The notes under the pieces: generated by a model
Databases searched by the model: none
Told to the model about the DNA's origin: nothing
What the model saw: the letters and a program-made list of their open reading frames with translations, nothing else
Translations under genes and position numbers: made by a program
Origin: Magnetococcales bacterium
GTDB taxonomy: Bacteria > Pseudomonadota > Magnetococcia > Magnetococcales > DC0425bin3
Direction of reading: 5' to 3'
Assembly: GCA_015229045.1 (NCBI GenBank)
Contig: JADGCJ010000121.1
Coordinates: 1-9,858 of the forward strand
DNA length: 9,858 nt
Part shown: positions 6,546 through 9,858 of the stretch, one piece after another
Numbering within the stretch: position 1 is the stretch's first letter
Layout of the letters: each line of letters begins with the position of its first letter

Positions 6546-6573
6546 TTGGGGCTTCGCCCCAAACCCCACCAGG
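6546..6573 (+). repeat. Hairpin repeat unit 1 (28 nt)
   Basis: This unit is identical to 6588-6615. It begins with a 7-bp stem TTGGGGC-TTC-GCCCCAA and continues with ACCCCACCAGG. Units of this style are familiar as dispersed intergenic repeats in some Proteobacteria, but I cannot name a family. Confidence 0.8.
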
Positions 6574-6587
6574 CAGAAAAGACTCTC

Positions 6588-6615
6588 TTGGGGCTTCGCC
6601 CCAAACCCCACCAGG
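6588..6615 (+). repeat. Hairpin repeat unit 2 (28 nt)
   Basis: A perfect direct repeat of 6546-6573, separated from it by 14 nt (42-nt period). Its last bases (CCAGG) are shared with the start of the next repeat at 6611, so the two repeat types are joined. Two units with a 14-nt gap are too few and too close for a CRISPR array. Confidence 0.8.
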
Positions 6616-6657
6616 ACTCTGTCCTGGACCTGTCCGGTCGCCAGCCCCCTGGACCCC
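6611..6657 (+). repeat. Dispersed repeat copy B with hairpin
   Basis: Positions 6618-6657 match window positions 1-40 with one difference. The copy begins with a perfect 7-bp hairpin, CCAGGAC-TCT-GTCCTGG at 6611-6627. The right half present in copies A and C (the GGTACTGAATAGT end) is missing, so this copy is truncated or a shorter variant. It has the same orientation as copy A. Confidence 0.8.
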
Positions 6658-6700
6658 GTTTTCAGGCCCTCGCCCGCAGCCGTTTTTTCAGGGTGACGCA

Positions 6701-8473
6701 TCACAGCGACGGAATCTCCGCCAGATGCTCCTGGCACAAGCGGGTATCCGGATGCTCCGGACCCAGACCCGCCCGGTAGGCAGCGACGGCCCTCTGCAGA
6801 GTCTCCCGGGCCAGGTTCCACGTCTCCATCCGCAGGTAAACCTGCCCGAGATTATGAAAATGGCAAGCCAGGTCGGGGTGATTCTCTCCCTTGTGCGTCG
6901 CGTGGATACGCAGCGCCCGCTTGAACAGCTCCACAGCCCGATCGGTCTCTCCCAGGTTCAGAAGCACCACCGCCAGGTTGCTGGCATTGATGGCAACATT
7001 GGGGTGGAAAGCACCATAGCACAGTTCGTCGATGCGCAGGGCACGTTCCAACAGCTCTTTTGACCCACGCAAATCCCCCATATCCTCAAGGACCGCGCCC
7101 AGATTGTTGGCGCAGGAAGCGATGGCCGGATGCACCGGACCGTAGTTGTTCTCGACCAGGGTCATGGCACGTCTCAACAAATCCGTGGCTCGATGAAAAT
7201 TCTCCAAGCCGTGATAAAAACTGCCGGCCTGGTTCAGGACCAGGGCGATGGTCTCCGCTTCCACACCCCAGACATCGGCCCTCTGCGCCGTGACCGCCGC
7301 CAAAGGTGCCAGATGACCGGGATGTCTCCAGGCATCACTGGCATCCCACCGCCAGTCGAAGTGGTCGTCGATGAGCCTCAACGCCGCCTCGGCCCGCAAA
7401 CGTTGCTGGTGAAGAGAGAGGGTCGACTGGACCAGGAAACGAATCCTGGCATGAACATATACCACGTCATCCTGCACCTCGATCAGGCCCAGTTTGACCA
7501 GCATCTCCACCACATGTCTCCAACTCTCCGCCGTGGAGGGCAGATGACCTGAAATCCGGGGAAATTTTCCTCGACCCGAAACAAGAACCGGCAATGGAAT
7601 CCCCGACGCAAAAAAGACCAGCATCTCCAGGGCACCAACCCCCAAGGGAGAGATCTTCGCCAAACAGGCCAGGGCGTAGTGCCCCAGACGCTCCCACGCC
7701 GTTTCATCCTGTTTCTTGCGATGCCTGACCGCCTGCAAGAGTTCGTCCGTGCAACAGGCTGCGTTGCTTAAACAGGCACCCGCCATGGCAATGGCCAGCG
7801 GATTGTTTTGCAGCTCATGCACCAGGGAGACTTCATCCGGCCCCGCCTCCCGTCCCATCCGCCACGCAAGAGAACTCACCCCCTCTTCCGGTGAAAGGGG
7901 GGTCAGCAAGCACAGGGTATCCACCATGCCGTCCCAACTCGCCTCCCGGGAAGAGGTCACCAGGACGCGACCACTGCCGGACTTGGGCAACAGAGGACGT
8001 ATCTCTTGCGGTGTCGAGGCGTCATCCACCACCAAAAGCCAATGGGTGTTCCGGTGAAAAAAATCCTCCAGACGCGCCCGCTGCTCCTGGATGGTGCCCT
8101 GATTCAAATTCAACAAAATGGCAAGGGAGAGCAGATCCTCTTCGATGAACTCCGGGGCTTCACCACGCACCCACCATACAAGCTTGAAGTCATGGATAAA
8201 ACGGCGAGCGAACTCAAGCGCCAGGCTCGACTTTCCCACCCCATCGGCACCCACAATGGCCAACGTACCGGCCGGAAACTGGTCCCGCAGCAGAGCCAGC
8301 TCCCGCTCACGCCCCACGAACGTTTGCAGCAAGGGCAGGTTGTTCGGTGGTGGTGGATAGAACCTCTCTGCATCCGCACCAACCGTATCGTCCGTTTGCG
8401 ACGACGCGGCACCCGCAGCCTGATGCTGAGAAGAGATGGACGAACGAGGTGGCGGAATGCGTGAATGGCTCAT
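6701..8473 (-). CDS. NB-ARC/STAND NTPase with C-terminal TPR repeats, no visible effector domain
   Basis: A 590-residue protein. Residues 1-45 are Ser/Pro/Ala-rich and look disordered. NLPLLQTFVGRERELALL (45-62) opens the NTPase; the Walker A is GADGVGKSS (75-83), the Walker B WLLVVDD (145-151), the sensor-like RVLVTSSR (169-176), and NNPLAIAMAG (223-232) corresponds to the GLPLA motif. A winged-helix-like segment is at about 315-350. Four kinesin-light-chain-type TPRs of 42 residues fill 416-583, with Y/LGxxHP and NNLGxVLxxxG signatures. STAND proteins are ATP-driven switches that oligomerise on ligand binding, often in regulation or anti-phage defence. Here no TIR, nuclease, protease or DNA-binding domain is seen, so output must come from a partner or the short N-terminus. 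The ATG at 8473 follows a G-rich ribosome binding site. It lies 37 bp downstream of rlmI on the same strand. Confidence 0.88.
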   Translation of the reverse strand: MSHSRIPPPRSSISSQHQAAGAASSQTDDTVGADAERFYPPPPNNLPLLQTFVGRERELALLRDQFPAGTLAIVGADGVGKSSLALEFARRFIHDFKLVWWVRGEAPEFIEEDLLSLAILLNLNQGTIQEQRARLEDFFHRNTHWLLVVDDASTPQEIRPLLPKSGSGRVLVTSSREASWDGMVDTLCLLTPLSPEEGVSSLAWRMGREAGPDEVSLVHELQNNPLAIAMAGACLSNAACCTDELLQAVRHRKKQDETAWERLGHYALACLAKISPLGVGALEMLVFFASGIPLPVLVSGRGKFPRISGHLPSTAESWRHVVEMLVKLGLIEVQDDVVYVHARIRFLVQSTLSLHQQRLRAEAALRLIDDHFDWRWDASDAWRHPGHLAPLAAVTAQRADVWGVEAETIALVLNQAGSFYHGLENFHRATDLLRRAMTLVENNYGPVHPAIASCANNLGAVLEDMGDLRGSKELLERALRIDELCYGAFHPNVAINASNLAVVLLNLGETDRAVELFKRALRIHATHKGENHPDLACHFHNLGQVYLRMETWNLARETLQRAVAAYRAGLGPEHPDTRLCQEHLAEIPSL

Positions 8474-8484
8474 CGTGTGTGTCT

Positions 8485-8492
8485 CCCCCCCC
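8485..8492. repeat. Eight-base G/C homopolymer before the STAND start codon
   Basis: On the minus strand this is a G8 run forming the ribosome binding site region (G8 then AGACACACACG) just upstream of ATG 8473. It is next to an A7 run (8496-8502 on the other strand as T). Slippage would change ribosome binding or spacing rather than the protein. Confidence 0.6.
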
Positions 8493-8510
8493 TTCTTTTT
8501 TTATCCGGAT

Positions 8511-9698
8511 TCAATCCACCCGGCACACCAACCCCTTGAGATACTCCCCCTCGGGAAACGACAAGGCGACGGGGTGATCGGCAGCAGCCCCCAAGCGTTC
8601 CAGGACACGGGCATCACGGCCAGCATCCAGGGCGGCATCAGCGACGATCTTGCAAAACAGATCCGTCGCCAAATGTCCAGAGCAGGAAAAAGTGAAAAGA
8701 GTTCCACCAGGGCGCAACAATTGGCACCCCAGGAGGTTGATATCCTTGTAGGCACGCGCCGCTTTGGGTAAATGGGCTGCCGTTTCGGCAAATTTGGGTG
8801 GGTCCAGAATGACCAGGTCAAAATGCACTCCCTGATCACGCAGCCGCCGCAATACATCGAAGGCGTTGCCACCCAGATAGTCGGCCCGGGCAGGATCGTG
8901 CCCGTTGAGGGCCAGGTTCTCGCGGGCCAGGGCCAGGGCCGCCTCCGAAGCATCAACCTGGGTGATTTGATCAGCCCCACCTGCCAGAGCACACAAACCG
9001 AACCCCCCCGTATAGGAAAATACATTCAAAACCTTCCCGCCCGAAGCACAGGCGGCAACCCGGGCACGGTTGTCCCGCTGATCCAGATAAAATCCGCTCT
9101 TTTGCCCGGACATGACATCGACCCAAAAACGAACCTCCCCTTCATGAATCTCCACCACAGAGGGCGGATGACGACCGGAAAGGGGGCCGGTCCTGGGAAC
9201 AAGTCCCTCCTTGCGCCGCACTTCCAGGTCGGAGCGCTCCCAGATGCCGAGGCCGGGAACGATGTCGTCAAGGAGTTCGACAAGGGTTGTTCGCCAATGT
9301 TCCGGACCTGCGGCAGAAATCTGCACGACCAAAAACTCCCCGTAACGATCCACCACCAGTCCGGGCAGACCGTCCGATTCAGCGTTGACCAGTCGCCAGG
9401 CATTGCTCCGATTCAGGGTGGACAAGGTACGACGCAACCCGATGGCCGCAAGCAGACGCCGGTGAAAAAACTCCCGGTCCACGCAAGAGGCAGGGTCGAA
9501 GGACCAGACCCGAACCGGAATGCCCGAAGTCGGCGAATAGGCACCCCAGCCCAAATGCTCCTCCTTGGCCGACAGAATGGCGACCGTCTCCCCCGGCCTG
9601 GGAGCACCCCGCACCTCGGCGACAGCGCCGCTGAAAACCCAGGGATGTCGGCGGCGCAATGACTTGTCGCGCCCGGTTTTCAAGATCACAGCGGCCAT
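8511..9698 (-). CDS. rlmI: 23S rRNA (cytosine-C5) methyltransferase, RlmI-like
   Basis: 395 residues, the usual length for RlmI (about 396 in E. coli). Residue numbers are from the ATG at 9698. An N-terminal PUA-like domain (about 1-75) includes KSLRRRHPWVFSGAV and EEHLGWGAYSP. A central domain has VNAESDGLPGLVVDRYG. The Rossmann methyltransferase carries SGFYLDQRDNR (201-211), motif I VLNVFSYTGGFG (223-234), VDASE (248-252), DPPKF (299-303) and the catalytic Cys339 in FSCSGHL. RlmI uses SAM to make m5C at position 1962 (E. coli numbering) of 23S rRNA; paralogues have other targets. The frame opens at a GTG at 9758, but the 20 extra residues are unlike the family, so the ATG at 9698 is preferred, though its ribosome binding site is weak. 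The STAND gene follows after 37 bp. Confidence 0.9.
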   Translation of the reverse strand: MAAVILKTGRDKSLRRRHPWVFSGAVAEVRGAPRPGETVAILSAKEEHLGWGAYSPTSGIPVRVWSFDPASCVDREFFHRRLLAAIGLRRTLSTLNRSNAWRLVNAESDGLPGLVVDRYGEFLVVQISAAGPEHWRTTLVELLDDIVPGLGIWERSDLEVRRKEGLVPRTGPLSGRHPPSVVEIHEGEVRFWVDVMSGQKSGFYLDQRDNRARVAACASGGKVLNVFSYTGGFGLCALAGGADQITQVDASEAALALARENLALNGHDPARADYLGGNAFDVLRRLRDQGVHFDLVILDPPKFAETAAHLPKAARAYKDINLLGCQLLRPGGTLFTFSCSGHLATDLFCKIVADAALDAGRDARVLERLGAAADHPVALSFPEGEYLKGLVCRVD

Positions 9699-9741
9699 GG
9701 TCAACAATCTCTGAGAGGCTGTCTGAGCCTTCACGGATGGG

Positions 9742-9753
9742 GGGAAGCTTCCC
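9742..9753. promoter_or_regulatory. Perfect 12-nt palindrome upstream of rlmI
   Basis: GGGAAGCTTCCC is a perfect palindrome about 44 bp upstream of the preferred rlmI ATG, inside a G/C-rich patch. It could be an operator or simply part of the repeat-rich leader. No matching promoter hexamers could be fixed. Confidence 0.25.
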
Positions 9754-9773
9754 TCCACCCCCTGATCATACGA

Positions 9774-9858
9774 GTGACTATTCAGTACCCGGCAACGAAT
9801 CGGGGGGTCCAGGGGGCTGGCTCCCTGGCAGGTCCAGGACAGAGTCCTGGCAGGTCCA
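9774..9858 (-). repeat. Dispersed repeat copy C (right inverted repeat)
   Basis: The reverse complement of 9774-9843 matches the left end of the window, including GATTCGTTGCC and the GGTACTGAATAGT end. It differs in a short internal stretch and by two extra C's. The hairpin CCAGGAC-AGA-GTCCTGG lies at 9834-9850. A 13-nt direct repeat, CCTGGCAGGTCCA, occurs at 9824-9836 and 9846-9858, so the element probably continues as a tandem array beyond the window. Confidence 0.75.

Larger units (their letters stand above)
6405..6700. other. Non-coding region between the hemerythrin and STAND genes
   Basis: About 300 bp with no convincing gene. It holds the presumed hemerythrin promoter (near 6405-6540, no clear -35/-10 pair), one palindrome, two 28-nt direct repeats, and repeat copy B. 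Read on the minus strand after the STAND stop there is no classic intrinsic terminator. The repeat hairpins could serve to end transcription. Confidence 0.6.

Noticed and set aside
6546..6615. Possible CRISPR mini-array
   Set aside because: There are only two units with a 14-nt gap, the unit is a stable hairpin repeat fused to another dispersed repeat, and no cas gene is near.
6658..6700. Intrinsic terminator just after the STAND stop
   Set aside because: The two similar stretches (GTTTTCAGG and GTTTTTTCAGG) are direct, not inverted, repeats and cannot form a hairpin.
8772..9662. 296-codon plus-strand frame opposite rlmI
   Set aside because: The minus strand encodes an unmistakable RlmI with all methyltransferase motifs; this frame is an antisense shadow.

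Overview
The window is moderately GC-rich, densely coded bacterial chromosome and looks proteobacterial. The acetylornithine-type aminotransferase closely resembles the proteobacterial (especially betaproteobacterial) form. There is a bacteriohemerythrin, an RlmI-type rRNA methyltransferase, and dispersed intergenic repeats built around GGGGC-TTC-GCCCC hairpins. Such repeats remind me of Magnetococcales (magnetotactic Proteobacteria), but that placement is a guess from memory; nothing magnetosome-specific is present.

Layout, left to right. (1) 1-68: one copy of a dispersed repeat. (2) 91-1546, plus strand: a tight cluster of three genes, two unrecognised and a third that is DUF349-like with a coiled coil. 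(3) 1665-2011, minus strand: a small exported Lys/His-rich protein with a clear intrinsic terminator. (4) 2226-5918, plus strand: a four-gene operon of a class III (ArgD-type) aminotransferase, an SxtJ-family membrane protein, a 49-residue DUF5989 membrane peptide and a NodU/TobZ/SxtI-type carbamoyltransferase. (5) 5934-6404, minus strand: a bacteriohemerythrin in which one of the seven canonical iron ligands is replaced by Leu. (6) 6405-6700: non-coding, with two 28-nt hairpin repeats and a second copy of the dispersed repeat. (7) 6701-8473, minus strand: an NB-ARC/STAND NTPase with kinesin-light-chain-like TPRs and no recognisable effector domain. (8) 8511-9698, minus strand: rlmI, 37 bp upstream of the STAND gene. 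(9) 9699-9858: a third repeat copy, inverted relative to the first, so near-identical inverted repeats lie at both ends of the window.

How the genes may work together. The carbamoyltransferase and its two small membrane partners form a known co-occurring trio (compare sxtI/J/K in saxitoxin clusters). Here it probably carbamoylates a hydroxyl group on a small molecule or envelope glycan at the membrane. The leading aminotransferase may serve arginine synthesis or supply an amino group to the same product. The STAND-TPR protein is a signalling or defence-type switch that would need a partner effector. I see no CRISPR array, tRNA, rRNA, transposase or phage gene. The best candidates for something undescribed are the aminotransferase plus membrane-carbamoylation operon, the effector-less STAND protein, the DUF349 cluster, and the Lys/His-rich exported peptide.
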